A stretch of 64,000 bases of DNA. Source: an uncultured Collinsella sp. Its GTDB lineage: Bacteria > Actinomycetota > Coriobacteriia > Coriobacteriales > Coriobacteriaceae. The notes below the pieces were generated by a model that saw nothing but the letters and a program-made list of their open reading frames with translations, ran no database searches and was not told where the DNA came from. The DNA lies in the NCBI GenBank assembly GCA_958450865.1, contig CAUDNY010000007.1, positions 62,001-126,000 of the forward strand. Reading direction: 5' to 3'. This document shows, in pieces, positions 13,495 through 22,764 of the stretch. The position numbers and the translations under genes are program-made. Position 1 is the first letter of the stretch, and each line of letters starts with the position of its first letter.

Positions 13495-15015
13495 TTAGCT
13501 CTGACGGTAATGGTCGAAGAAGTCGGCGAGGTCTTCGAGGGACTCTTTGAGTACTTCCATGCGCGGCAGGTACACGATACGGAAGTGGTCGGGCTCAGCC
13601 CAGTTGAAGCCGCCGCCGCGCGTGATCAGGATCTTCTTCTCGTGCAGCAGGTCAAGGGCGAACTGCTCGTCATCGGTAATGTTGAACTTCTTCACATCCA
13701 TCTTGGGGAAGATGTAGAACGCCGCACGCGGCTTAACCACCGAGATGCCGTCAATCTTGTTGAGCGCCTCATACACAAAGTTGCGCTGCTCGTAGACACG
13801 GCCGCCGGGGCGGATGTAGTCGTTGACGGACTGATGGCCACCGAGCGCCGTCTGAACGATCGACTGAGCCGGCACGTTGGAGCACAGGCGCATGTTGGAG
13901 AGCATGTTGATGCCCATGATGAAGTCGCTCATGCAGCGCTGGTTGCCCGAAAGCACCATCCAGCCAATACGATAGCCCGCGATCATGTGCGACTTGGACA
14001 GACCGCTAAAGGTGACGCAGGGCAGATCGGGAGCGAGCGAGGCAATCGAGACGTGCTCGTAGCCGTCCATGCACAGGCGGTCGTAGATCTCATCAGCAAA
14101 GATCATCAGCTGATGCCTGCGTGCAACCTCGACGATGCCCTCGAGCACCTCGCGCGGATAGACGGAACCCGTGGGGTTGTTGGGGTTGATGATGACGAGG
14201 GCTTTGGTCGCGCTCGTGATCTTGGACTCCATATCTTCCAGGTCGGGATACCAATCCGCCTGCTCATCGCACAGATAGTGCACGGGATGACCGCCGGCAA
14301 GGGTTGCGCACGCCGTCCAGAGCGGATAGTCGGGGCTGGGGATCAGAATCTCGTCGCCATTGTCGAGCAGCGCGTTCATCGAAAGCTGAATGAGCTCGGA
14401 CACGCCGTTGCCTGTGTAGATATGCTCCATCTGAACGTTGGGCAAGCCCTTGATCTGCGAATACTGCATGATCGCCTTGCGTGCAGAGAACAGGCCGCGC
14501 GAGTTGGAATAGCCTTCGCAGTCGGGCAGCTGCTGGCGCATATCCTTAATGACCTCATCGGGCGTGCGGAAACCGAAGGGCGCCGGGTTGCCGATATTGA
14601 GCTTGAGGATGCGCTCGCCCTCGTCCTCCATACGGGCGGCCTCGTCGACGACGGGACCGCGCACGTCATACAGGACGTTATCGAGCTTGGTGGATTTAGA
14701 AAAAGTACGCATGGTGGTGCTCCTTGCAATTTGAGCTGAGGGATGGGGTTCGGGCTTGGAATCGTTGCGGGGTAATGATGCCTCGCCTTGATCGGCGTCG
14801 CCGGCAAGCAGCCAGGTAACATCGACCTCCAAAATACGGGCGAGCAGCTCAGCCACATCGCGCCGCGGAATCGTCTTGCCGCTCACATATTGGCTCATCT
14901 GACTCTTGCCGAGTTTTTTGCCGAGCATCTCCGATGCGCGGATCACGTCCGACTGGCGAACGTCGCGATCGGACATAGCCTGTCGCAGACGATCGCTAAA
15001 CGTCTCTTGGGCCAC
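13495..15015 (-). CDS. XRE helix-turn-helix fused to an AlaA-like aminotransferase
   Basis: 506 residues. About 6-70 form an XRE/cro-like HTH (LGKSQMSQYVSGKTIPRRDVAELLARIL). From about 100 to the end it is a full class I aminotransferase of the AlaA/AspC group: YSNSRGLFSARKAI, NPNNPTGSVYP, FADEIYDRL, and the PLP Lys near residue 341 in SGLSKSHMIAGYRIGW. GTG 15015 is preferred because AAGGAGG sits five bases upstream, although the frame reaches ATG 15054. The likely role is alanine/pyruvate transamination with PLP- or substrate-sensing autoregulation. Architecture differs from MocR, which uses a GntR head. A cluster of GTTCAATTT boxes lies immediately upstream. Confidence 0.88.
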   Translation of the reverse strand: MAQETFSDRLRQAMSDRDVRQSDVIRASEMLGKKLGKSQMSQYVSGKTIPRRDVAELLARILEVDVTWLLAGDADQGEASLPRNDSKPEPHPSAQIARSTTMRTFSKSTKLDNVLYDVRGPVVDEAARMEDEGERILKLNIGNPAPFGFRTPDEVIKDMRQQLPDCEGYSNSRGLFSARKAIMQYSQIKGLPNVQMEHIYTGNGVSELIQLSMNALLDNGDEILIPSPDYPLWTACATLAGGHPVHYLCDEQADWYPDLEDMESKITSATKALVIINPNNPTGSVYPREVLEGIVEVARRHQLMIFADEIYDRLCMDGYEHVSIASLAPDLPCVTFSGLSKSHMIAGYRIGWMVLSGNQRCMSDFIMGINMLSNMRLCSNVPAQSIVQTALGGHQSVNDYIRPGGRVYEQRNFVYEALNKIDGISVVKPRAAFYIFPKMDVKKFNITDDEQFALDLLHEKKILITRGGGFNWAEPDHFRIVYLPRMEVLKESLEDLADFFDHYRQS

Positions 15016-15036
15016 TAGAACCTCCTTGCTGGCAAA

Positions 15037-15118
15037 GTTCAATTTATAAAACACGAATTGAACCTGAGTTCAATTTAGGCAGCAGTATAATGCCGTGCTA
15101 TTTCGAAAAGTTCAATTT
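15037..15118. promoter_or_regulatory. GTTCAATTT box cluster, likely autoregulatory operator
   Basis: Four copies of one word: GTTCAATTT at 15037-15045, inverted AATTGAAC at 15056-15063, GTTCAATTT at 15068-15076 and at 15110-15118. On the minus strand TTGAAC, 17 bases, TTTATA forms a possible promoter overlapping the boxes. The adjacent HTH-aminotransferase is the obvious candidate ligand. Confidence 0.65.
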
Positions 15119-15178
15119 CAAAAATAAAATGAGCAAGACCTCGAAATTTATCCCAAGGCGATAACGACGTGCACGCAT

Positions 15179-16036
15179 TTAGAGGTATTCGAGGAAACGA
15201 GCGGCGGCAAGCGAAACATCGGCCGTTCGATATATGGCGTTGATCTGCCGATGGGGATGCCCTTCGAGCGGACGCACAGCAACATCGAACTGGCAGCGAC
15301 GCAAGATGAGCGCGGGAAGAATGCTCACGCCCAGGCCGTCCTCGACCATAGCCATAATCGCATAGTCATCCCAAGTCGACAGTTTTGAGCGCACCGCCAG
15401 CCCCGCCCGACGGAATAGCGGCGTAATCTCATCATCGGTACCCCGTTCCAGCAGAATAAACTGCTCTCTTGCCAAATCGGTAAGAGAGACGAACTCCGCC
15501 GTGGCAAGCAACGAATCTGTCGGCACCACCGCCATCAGCTCATCACACACTAAAGACCGTGATGCCATGCCGTTTTCTCGGGGCTCACGCGGGATAAAGC
15601 CCAGGTCGCAGCGCCCCTCCGCCACCCATTGTTCAATCTCTGAGTAATCGCCCATCAGCAACTCATAATCGACGTCCGGGTGATCGGCGCGAAAACGCGC
15701 TATGACCGGTGGCAGCACGTGGGTCGCCACACTCGAAAACGTACCAATGCAGATCTTGCCGCGCATGAGCCCACGCATCTCGTCCACATGTCGCTGCAGG
15801 CGGCCAAACTCCTCGCAGAGCGCCTCAACCGCCGGCATGATCTGCCGCCCATCGGCAGAAAGCACCACACCCTCGCGGCTGCGGTCGAGCACCTTAAAAC
15901 CCCAATCGGTCTCAAGGTCGCCCACCATGCGGCTCACGCCCGACTGCGAATAGCTCAGCCGCTCGGCGGCGCGCGTAAAACTGCCGGCCCGCACGGTCTC
16001 GAGCAGAACCTGCATCTTTTGAATATTCGTTTCCAC
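15179..16036 (-). CDS. LysR-family regulator
   Basis: 285 residues with an N-terminal winged helix (residues 1-60; AGSFTRAAERLSYSQSGVSRMV) and a periplasmic-binding-protein-like effector domain (about 90-285). It is divergent from an EamA-type exporter with 118 bases between the starts, the usual arrangement for a LysR controlling its neighbour. The regulator at 54888-55754 is a paralogue with the same divergent EamA partner. The inducer is unknown. Confidence 0.9.
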   Translation of the reverse strand: METNIQKMQVLLETVRAGSFTRAAERLSYSQSGVSRMVGDLETDWGFKVLDRSREGVVLSADGRQIMPAVEALCEEFGRLQRHVDEMRGLMRGKICIGTFSSVATHVLPPVIARFRADHPDVDYELLMGDYSEIEQWVAEGRCDLGFIPREPRENGMASRSLVCDELMAVVPTDSLLATAEFVSLTDLAREQFILLERGTDDEITPLFRRAGLAVRSKLSTWDDYAIMAMVEDGLGVSILPALILRRCQFDVAVRPLEGHPHRQINAIYRTADVSLAAARFLEYL

Positions 16037-16108
16037 GGCACCCCTCCACCTTTACATGAGTTTTTGTCATGTTATCCATGCATTATATTCGCTTTTCTTC
16101 TAAAGCCA

Positions 16109-16125
16109 GTTCACCCATAGTGAAC
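16109..16125. promoter_or_regulatory. LysR-type palindrome
   Basis: GTTCAC-CCATA-GTGAAC is a perfect 6+6 inverted repeat, 30 bases before the EamA gene and 73 bases before the LysR gene. It is the best candidate LysR site. Confidence 0.6.
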
Positions 16126-16154
16126 ATGTTCGGATATAGAGGGGATGTCAGCAC

Positions 16155-17066
16155 ATGAACAACGGATTGTTTACGTACTTAGCAGCATTGCTATTGTTTG
16201 GCTCCAACGGCATCATCGCCGCTGCCATCGCGCTGCCGAGCTCCGATATCGTACTGTTGCGCACGTTTTTGGGCGCTCTCACCCTTGCCGCCATCCTCTT
16301 CATAACCAAGCGCCATAACCTGCAGGCTCCGTCTCGCCCCCGCGAGGCCGCAGCGCTCATCGTCTCGGGCGCCGCGCTGGGCGCCAGCTGGATTTTCCTG
16401 TTCCGCGCCTATCAGACGATCGGCGTTGGTATCTCCTCGCTGTTGTATTACTGTGGCCCCATCATCGTTATGGCCCTCTCACCGCTCATTTTTGGCGAAA
16501 AGCTGACCGGCGGCAAAATCGCCGGCTTTGTCGCCGTTGCTTGTGGTGCTTTTCTCATTGCAGCGCAAGGTCTAGGCGGCAATATGCCCATTGCGGGCAT
16601 CGTCTGTGGAATCGCCTCGGCCTTCTGCTATGCATTGATGGTCATCGCCAGCAAGGGTGCGCCGCACATCGAGGGCCTCGAGAACTCCGCACTCCAAGTG
16701 AGCGCCGCCTTTGTGACCGCACTGGCCCTCACGCTCATCACGCAGGGCGCTCCCTCGTTCCTGTCCGCCGGCGTCGCCGCCAGCATTGATTGGCGCGCCG
16801 TCGCTATGCTCGGCGTCGTCAACACCGGCATTGGTTGCCTGCTCTACTTTAGCGCCGTCGCCAAGCTGCCCGTCCAGACCGTCGCCGTCGTTGGCTACCT
16901 CGAGCCGCTTTCGGCGGTCGTGTTCTCGGCCGCCCTTTTGGGTGAAGCCATAACACCGGTCCGCCTGATGGGCGCCGCGCTTATCATCGGCGGCGCGCTC
17001 TTTTGCGAACTCGCCGGCAAACGCGCAAACGCCAAGGCTGGCATCGCCCAGACAGCACGTGCTTAA
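16155..17066 (+). CDS. EamA/DMT-family transporter
   Basis: 303 residues with ten predicted membrane helices in two EamA repeats (roughly 5-135 and 145-290). The Pro/Gly-rich helix ends and repeat PLSAVVFSAALLGE are typical of drug/metabolite transporters. Likely substrates are amino acids or other small metabolites, most often exported. The divergent LysR gene and shared palindrome suggest inducible expression. Confidence 0.88.
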   Translation: MNNGLFTYLAALLLFGSNGIIAAAIALPSSDIVLLRTFLGALTLAAILFITKRHNLQAPSRPREAAALIVSGAALGASWIFLFRAYQTIGVGISSLLYYCGPIIVMALSPLIFGEKLTGGKIAGFVAVACGAFLIAAQGLGGNMPIAGIVCGIASAFCYALMVIASKGAPHIEGLENSALQVSAAFVTALALTLITQGAPSFLSAGVAASIDWRAVAMLGVVNTGIGCLLYFSAVAKLPVQTVAVVGYLEPLSAVVFSAALLGEAITPVRLMGAALIIGGALFCELAGKRANAKAGIAQTARA

Positions 17067-17100
17067 AAGCCCCTGCTTTGAAATGCTACCTGCGTAGATA

Positions 17101-17124
17101 AATAATCCCCAGCTGAGGATTATT
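17101..17124. terminator. Weak hairpin between EamA and kup
   Basis: AATAATCC (17101-17108) pairs with GGATTATT (17117-17124). There is no T-run; termination is doubtful. No c-di-AMP (ydaO) riboswitch consensus was seen in the ~150-base kup leader. Confidence 0.3.
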
Positions 17125-17223
17125 GTCTAAAATAACCAGATGTGCCAAACTGCTCTTGTATGTATAAAGACGGCATAAAGTTTTTTGTCCTAGACAGATA
17201 ACCGGATGTCTAAGGGAGTCCTC

Positions 17224-19452
17224 GTGGCACACAACAAACTGGAGGCAAACCTCCAAGACCAGCGCGGGCAAGGCGGGCACGGAGCCATCCCCCTCTCCGC
17301 TGGCATGCTGCTCGTAACGCTCGGCGTCGTCTATGGCGACATCGGCACGAGCCCCATGTACACCATGAAATCAATCGTCGCCAACAACGGCGGCATCGGT
17401 ACCGTCAGCGAGGACATGATCCTGGGCGCGCTTTCGCTCGTCATCTGGACCATGACGCTCGTGACCACGGTCAAGTACGTGGTAATCGCCATGAAGGCCG
17501 ACAACCACAACGAAGGCGGCATCTTCGCCCTGTTCAGCCTCGTACGCAAGGTGGCACCATGGCTGATTCTGCCCGCCATGATCGGCGGCGCGGCGCTGCT
17601 CGCCGACGGCATCCTCACCCCCGCCGTCACGGTCACCACAGCCATCGAGGGTCTGCGCACCATCGAATGGGGCCATGCGCTGCTGGGCGACGGACAGACC
17701 AACGTCCTCATCATCACCATCATCATTATCTGCGGCCTATTTGCCATGCAGCGCGCCGGCACCTCGTCAATCGGCAAGCTCTTCGGCCCGCTCATGACGC
17801 TGTGGTTCCTGTTCCTGGCAGGCGCCGGTCTGTTCAACATGCTCGGCAACCTATCCATCTTGCGCGCGCTCAACCCCATCCGCGGCATTATGTTCCTGTT
17901 CTCGCCCATCAACCATTCGGGCATTATGGTGCTCGGCTTTGTCTTCCTGTCGACAACCGGTGCCGAGGCACTCTACTCGGACATGGGCCACGTGGGCAAG
18001 GCAAACATCTATGCATCCTGGCCATTTGTTAAGGCGGCCCTTATCCTCAACTATCTGGGTCAGGGAGCTTGGCTACTCGCCAATAACTCCAACCCCCAGA
18101 TGCTCGCGATGGATATCGTCAACCCGTTCTATATGATGCTCCCCGAGCCCCTACGCCCCTTTGCCATCGTGCTTTCGGCCGTGGCGGCCATCATCGCCTC
18201 ACAGGCGCTCATCACCGGCTCGTTCTCGCTGGTATCCGAGGCAACGCGCCTCAACCTTATGCCGCACCTGCGCATCCACTACCCCAGCGACACCAAGGGC
18301 CAGCTCTATATTCCGCTCGTCAATAACATCATGTGGGTCGGCTGCATCTTCATCGTGCTGCTGTTCCAAAACTCCGAGCGCATGGAGAGTGCCTACGGCC
18401 TCGCCATTACCGTGACCATGCTTATGACCACCACGCTTTTGACGAGCTATATCGCCGGCATTCTCAAGCACAAGCTGGGCGCCTGCGTCTTCGCCCTGCT
18501 CTTCGGCGCCATTGAGCTGTGCTTTTTCGCCTCGTGCCTCACCATGTTCTTTGACGGCGGCTATGTGATGATCTTCTTGGCCGCACTGCTGTTTGGCCTT
18601 ATGTATGTGTGGCGTCGCGGCACCGCCATCGAGCGCACGCAGACGATTCTGCTGCCCGTCTCCAAGTACATCGACCAGCTCAATCGCCTGCGCAATGACG
18701 AGACCTATCCCGTGCTCGCCGACAATCTGGTATTTCTCACCAACAGCCCCGACCCGCTCACACTCGACCGCGACGTGCTCTATTCCATCCTGGACAAGCA
18801 CCCCAAGCGCGCCAAGGCATATTGGTTCATCAACGTGCACGTTACCGACGAACCCTATACGCACGAGTATTCCGTCGAGACCTTTGGCACGGACTTTTTG
18901 TTCCGCGTGCGCCTGGACCTGGGCTTTAAGGTCAACCAGCGCGTCAACGCCTATCTGCGTCAGATCGTCGGCGACTTGATGGCATCGGGCGAGCTGCCGC
19001 CGCAACATCACACCTACTCCATCTACGAGACGCGCGGCAACGTAGGTGACTTCCGCTTTTGCATGCTGCGCAAGATGCTTGCCCCCGAAACGGACATCAA
19101 CCGCAATGACCACCGCGTGATGGCCATCAAGTACGCCGTCCGCCGCGCCTGCGGAAGCCCGGCACGCTGGTACGGTCTCGAGAACTCGGCCATCATCATT
19201 GAGTACGTACCGCTCTTTGCCCGCATGCGCCCGGCCGTCAAACTTGTGCGCACCCAGGTGCCGCTCGAGGTTCAGATCGAAGAGGCCGAGGAAATGGAGG
19301 TCGACATCTTCTCGGACGACTTGGTCAACGGCAACGAGGCCGGCAAGAGCATGAACGTCGATCCCACCGAGCTGCTCGAGAGCGTCGCCGATACGCCCGA
19401 ACAGCAACTCGACGGACTCGAGAGCACCCAGTTCAACGACGCCAACTTCTAA
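17224..19452 (+). CDS. kup: Kup-type potassium uptake protein
   Basis: 742 residues: about 12 membrane helices (residues 20-450) then a long cytoplasmic C-terminal domain. The Kup signature GVVYGDIGTSPMYTMKS is near the N-terminus, followed by VKYVVIAMKADNHNEGG. It imports K+ by H+ symport. GTG 17224 is chosen because AAGGGAG lies six bases before it; ATG 17206 is in frame but poorly served. The C-terminal ~60 residues are acidic (EEAEEMEVDIFSDD) and low in structure. A strong terminator follows. Confidence 0.95.
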   Translation: MAHNKLEANLQDQRGQGGHGAIPLSAGMLLVTLGVVYGDIGTSPMYTMKSIVANNGGIGTVSEDMILGALSLVIWTMTLVTTVKYVVIAMKADNHNEGGIFALFSLVRKVAPWLILPAMIGGAALLADGILTPAVTVTTAIEGLRTIEWGHALLGDGQTNVLIITIIIICGLFAMQRAGTSSIGKLFGPLMTLWFLFLAGAGLFNMLGNLSILRALNPIRGIMFLFSPINHSGIMVLGFVFLSTTGAEALYSDMGHVGKANIYASWPFVKAALILNYLGQGAWLLANNSNPQMLAMDIVNPFYMMLPEPLRPFAIVLSAVAAIIASQALITGSFSLVSEATRLNLMPHLRIHYPSDTKGQLYIPLVNNIMWVGCIFIVLLFQNSERMESAYGLAITVTMLMTTTLLTSYIAGILKHKLGACVFALLFGAIELCFFASCLTMFFDGGYVMIFLAALLFGLMYVWRRGTAIERTQTILLPVSKYIDQLNRLRNDETYPVLADNLVFLTNSPDPLTLDRDVLYSILDKHPKRAKAYWFINVHVTDEPYTHEYSVETFGTDFLFRVRLDLGFKVNQRVNAYLRQIVGDLMASGELPPQHHTYSIYETRGNVGDFRFCMLRKMLAPETDINRNDHRVMAIKYAVRRACGSPARWYGLENSAIIIEYVPLFARMRPAVKLVRTQVPLEVQIEEAEEMEVDIFSDDLVNGNEAGKSMNVDPTELLESVADTPEQQLDGLESTQFNDANF

Positions 19453-19474
19453 CACGCCACCAGCCATTGACGAC

Positions 19475-19513
19475 AACGGCCTCGCATCTCATAAGAGGTG
19501 CGAGGCCGTTTTA
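19475..19513 (+). terminator. Terminator after kup
   Basis: A 15-bp stem (19476-19490 with 19495-19509) around ATAA is followed by TTTT. It lies between convergent genes kup and bsh. Confidence 0.85.
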
Positions 19514-19533
19514 TGTCGCAACGGACCAGTGAG

Positions 19534-20499
19534 CTACGAACGGCGCGGCTCGGGAACCACGAGCCTATCGGGGCTCGCGCCCTCGGCATCCATCAGGCTC
19601 ACGTAGCGAATCGACGGATCCCCATACATCGCGTAGTAATAATTGCCCGTGCGCGCGCTAAAGCATCCGGTGTAGATAGTCTTCTCGAACTTGCCATCGC
19701 CCATCCTGGACGCACCCTCGATCATCACCACGCCCTCGAGTGAACGGAACATGCGGACGACGTTTTCGGTCTCGCTCTCCTTTTGCGGGTAATTGGCATT
19801 GAGGTACGCCGCCTTTACAAAACGGCTCGGCGAATAGCAATCGCCCGGAATGCCGCGCATGCCGGCACCGGCTCCATAGGGCTTAAGCTCGGCGCCACGC
19901 CATGTCGCCGTCTGCGGAAAATCGCTTGTGGCGGTGATGTAGGTGCGCAGGTTTTCCATGTGCCACGGGAAGGTCGGCTGGTTGGCAAGGGTGTCGACCG
20001 GATCGTCGTATACATGCAGGCCGTCAGCCATCATCTCGACCACGATGCTGCGCTGGCTGTCGCCGATAATCCAATGGAGCAGCGACACGCCCAGCCCCTC
20101 TCCGGCAGATTTGGCGACAATCACCGTGTCGCGCAGCGCGGCTTCGACCTCATCGACCGTCGAGAACGTCGCTGCCACCCACAGGGGAAACTCATAGGCC
20201 GCGATATTGGTCTTGCCGTCGACAGGGCCCTCGGCATACTCGGCATAGCCGGGAAAGTTGAGCCCCGCCACAGCCAGACCCGCATCGTTACCACAGTCGA
20301 AAAACATGGGATAGTTCTTGTAATCGATGCACATGCCGATTACCGCGTGTGCCGCCGACGCATCGTCGATAAACGAATACGGAATGTGGAACCCGCGCGG
20401 CATCACGCGAACCTGTTGGCCGTAGTCAAAGCTCCAGTCGAGGTTGCGGCCCAGATACATGTGGCCAGAATTATCGGTAAATCGAATGCTCGTGCACAT
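19534..20499 (-). CDS. bsh: Choloylglycine (bile salt) hydrolase
   Basis: An Ntn hydrolase of 321 residues that removes glycine or taurine from conjugated bile salts. Start 20499 gives Met-Cys2, and AGGAGG lies four bases before it; removal of Met exposes the nucleophile Cys2. Further active-site residues match the family: Arg18 and Asp21 in GRNLDWSF, Asn81 in GLNFPGY, Asn in ANQPTFPW, and Arg in SPSRF. No signal peptide, so it is cytoplasmic. The penicillin V acylase branch is the alternative, but the bile-rich gut context and residues favour bile salts. Confidence 0.92.
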   Translation of the reverse strand: MCTSIRFTDNSGHMYLGRNLDWSFDYGQQVRVMPRGFHIPYSFIDDASAAHAVIGMCIDYKNYPMFFDCGNDAGLAVAGLNFPGYAEYAEGPVDGKTNIAAYEFPLWVAATFSTVDEVEAALRDTVIVAKSAGEGLGVSLLHWIIGDSQRSIVVEMMADGLHVYDDPVDTLANQPTFPWHMENLRTYITATSDFPQTATWRGAELKPYGAGAGMRGIPGDCYSPSRFVKAAYLNANYPQKESETENVVRMFRSLEGVVMIEGASRMGDGKFEKTIYTGCFSARTGNYYYAMYGDPSIRYVSLMDAEGASPDRLVVPEPRRS

Positions 20500-20562
20500 A
20501 GCGCCTCCTAGCTTTACGGTCCTGCTAAGGTTATTGTCACCAAACAAAAAGGCGCTAAACAC

Positions 20563-20598
20563 AAAAGCCCGGACATGACAACAATGTCACGCCCGGAC
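20563..20598 (-). terminator. Terminator after the second deformylase-like gene
   Basis: On the minus strand a 14-bp stem (20598-20585 with 20580-20567, three G-U pairs) is followed by TTTT. The mirrored A-C mismatches make it work only in this direction. Confidence 0.7.
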
Positions 20599-20630
20599 CA
20601 AAAGAGACGAAGTGCGGTGCTTTGGTCCCC

Positions 20631-21050
20631 TTAGACCAACTTTCCAAGACAGTGGTCGATCATATGCTGGACCATCTGCGCCTCGAAGCCCACAAAGTCC
20701 TGCTTGCGCTCGCGCATCTTGCCATCGACGATCTGGTCAAAGGCAACCTTGCACTTGATATAGCGCGTGGACTTGGTGACCTCCTCGTGCGTCAGGCAGC
20801 TCTCCTCCATCTTGCTGGCGCCCAGGCCAAACACCAGACGGGGGTTGTAGAGCACGTGGGGCTCGCCGGCGTCGTCCAGGTAGACGCAGACCTTCTTGGT
20901 AACGCCAATCTGGTTAGCGGCAAGGCAGCCGGCATCGTCGAGCGACTTGATGGTATCGATCAGGTCCTGAGCAACCGACTCGTCCTCGACGGTCGCAACC
21001 TCGCAACGCTGGGACAGGATAGCCTCGTCGTGGCAAAGCTCTTTAATCAT
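20631..21050 (-). CDS. Peptide deformylase-like protein lacking the catalytic Glu
   Basis: 139 residues from ATG 21050, which GGAGG precedes by five bases (ATG 21062 is also in frame). Motif 1 is intact (GCLAANQIG), motif 2 is EESCLT with Cys85, but motif 3 reads HMIDH (129-133): both His ligands remain while the catalytic Glu is Met. Metal binding is plausible, hydrolysis unlikely. It could be a catalytically inert binder of formylated peptides or a regulatory relative. It is monocistronic. Confidence 0.8.
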   Translation of the reverse strand: MIKELCHDEAILSQRCEVATVEDESVAQDLIDTIKSLDDAGCLAANQIGVTKKVCVYLDDAGEPHVLYNPRLVFGLGASKMEESCLTHEEVTKSTRYIKCKVAFDQIVDGKMRERKQDFVGFEAQMVQHMIDHCLGKLV

Positions 21051-21243
21051 ACGTTCCTCCATAGGGGTCGTTGTAACCGCTTAAGTATACGGTACCCACA
21101 CATTTTCATGCGATAAATACCGTCCGTCTGTTACAAAGCGCCGAACATCAACATGCGAGGAACAGCAAGGTTGTAAAGACGATATAGTAAGTGAGTTCGT
21201 GTCAATCGGCCTAAACTCGGGGCTGAACAAGGAAAGGGTATGC

Positions 21244-22557
21244 ATGGACGAACTTTTTCACGTCAGTGAGCGCAAGTCCACAATCGGGACCGAACTTCGC
21301 GCTGGACTGACAACATTCCTGGCGATGGCCTACATCATCGCCGTCAACCCCGCAGTGCTCTCGGGCGCTGGCATTGATGCGGGAGCGCTCGCCTGCGCCA
21401 CCTGCCTGGGCGCCGGCATCATGACCATCTGCATGGGCATCTTCGCCAACCGCCCGCTCGCCTGCGCGTCGGGTCTGGGCATCAACGCCATGATCGCGGG
21501 CATCGCCACCACCATGTGCGGCGGCGACTGGCACGTGGCCATGAGCGTTATCTTCCTCGAGGGTATCGTCATCTTGCTGCTCGTCCTGTGCGGCCTGCGC
21601 GAGGCCATCATGGACGCCATCCCCGTGGTCCTGCGCCACGCCATCTCGGTGGGTCTGGGCCTGTTTATCGCCATGATCGGCCTGTGCGACGCCGGCATCA
21701 TCACCGCTGGCGCCGGTACGCTCGTCGGCCTGGGCGACATCGCCTCCCCCACCTTTATCGTCGGCATCATCTCCATCGTCGTGACGGTTGCCCTGGCTTC
21801 CCGCAACGTGCCGGGCTCGCTGCTCATCGGCATCATCGTCGCCGTTATCGCCGGAATCCCGCTGGGCGTCACCCATGCGCCCGAGGGCCTCATCGCACCG
21901 CTCGACTTCTCGACCTTCGGCGCCCCGTTTGCCAGCACTGCCGACGGCAACCTTGCCATCGTGAAGGTCCTGACCGACCCGATGCTGCTCGTCGTTGCCT
22001 TCTCGCTGCTCATGAGCGACTTCTTCGACACCATGGGCACCGCGATGGCCGTCGCCAAGCAGGGCGAGTTCTTGACCGAGGACGGCAATGTCGAGGACAT
22101 CCGTCCCATCCTGGTCGTCGACTCCGTGGCCGCTGCTGCCGGTGGCTTTATGGGCGTCTCCTCCATCACCACCTTCGTCGAGTCCACCTCTGGCGCTGCC
22201 GACGGTGGCCGCACGGGCCTCACCTCCGTCACCACCGGCGTGCTGTTCATTCTCGCCGCGTTCTTCTCCCCCATCGTCACCATCGTTTCCAGCGCCGCCA
22301 CCTGCGGTGCTCTGGTCTACGTCGGCTACCTCATGATGAGCGAGGCCTCCGAGATCGACTGGTCCGACGTGTCGCAGGGCTTCCCGGCGTTCATGATTGT
22401 CGCCGGCGTGCCCTTCACCTACTCCATCTCTGCCGGCATTGGTCTGGGCTTTATCGCCTACGTGGTCGTCGCGCTCTTTAAGGGCGAGGCATCCAAGATC
22501 AAGCCGCTCATGTGGATCGCAGCCCTCGCCTTCCTCGTCTACTTCTTTGTAGCGTAG
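21244..22557 (+). CDS. Purine permease, AzgA/NCS2 type
   Basis: 437 residues with about 12-14 membrane segments. The family signature MSDFFDTMGT and the substrate-site strand GITTMCG-like segment fit AzgA-type adenine, guanine or hypoxanthine H+ symporters (COG2252). ATG 21244 is supported by AAGGAAAGGG just upstream. No purine riboswitch consensus was seen in the leader. Its last codons (WIAALAFLVYFFVA) recur as a fossil at 24560-24604 after the neighbouring gene was duplicated. Confidence 0.9.
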   Translation: MDELFHVSERKSTIGTELRAGLTTFLAMAYIIAVNPAVLSGAGIDAGALACATCLGAGIMTICMGIFANRPLACASGLGINAMIAGIATTMCGGDWHVAMSVIFLEGIVILLLVLCGLREAIMDAIPVVLRHAISVGLGLFIAMIGLCDAGIITAGAGTLVGLGDIASPTFIVGIISIVVTVALASRNVPGSLLIGIIVAVIAGIPLGVTHAPEGLIAPLDFSTFGAPFASTADGNLAIVKVLTDPMLLVVAFSLLMSDFFDTMGTAMAVAKQGEFLTEDGNVEDIRPILVVDSVAAAAGGFMGVSSITTFVESTSGAADGGRTGLTSVTTGVLFILAAFFSPIVTIVSSAATCGALVYVGYLMMSEASEIDWSDVSQGFPAFMIVAGVPFTYSISAGIGLGFIAYVVVALFKGEASKIKPLMWIAALAFLVYFFVA

Positions 22558-22580
22558 GCGCAAGATTCGCAATACCAAAC

Positions 22581-22625
22581 AGCAAAGCGCGGAGTCGCAT
22601 CGAGCGGCTCCGCGCTTTGCTTTTA
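22581..22625 (+). terminator. Terminator after the purine permease
   Basis: A perfect 14-bp stem (22581-22594 with 22608-22621) is followed by TTTT. A diverged copy at 24631-24668 ends the next gene. Confidence 0.9.
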
Positions 22626-22764
22626 AAACCAGGCACCACACGGACGCGCGATGTATTGCTTCGCAAGTTTTGGACGTTTTGCTCTCCAAACGGCACTACC
22701 GACGGCTACATCCTGCAGATATGCTGGATATAACCGCATAGGCCCTATGAGGATGGGAGTAACC

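Noticed and set aside
17067..17223. c-di-AMP (ydaO) riboswitch before kup
   Set aside because: Kup genes are often so controlled, but I saw none of the consensus words or the pseudosymmetric fold.
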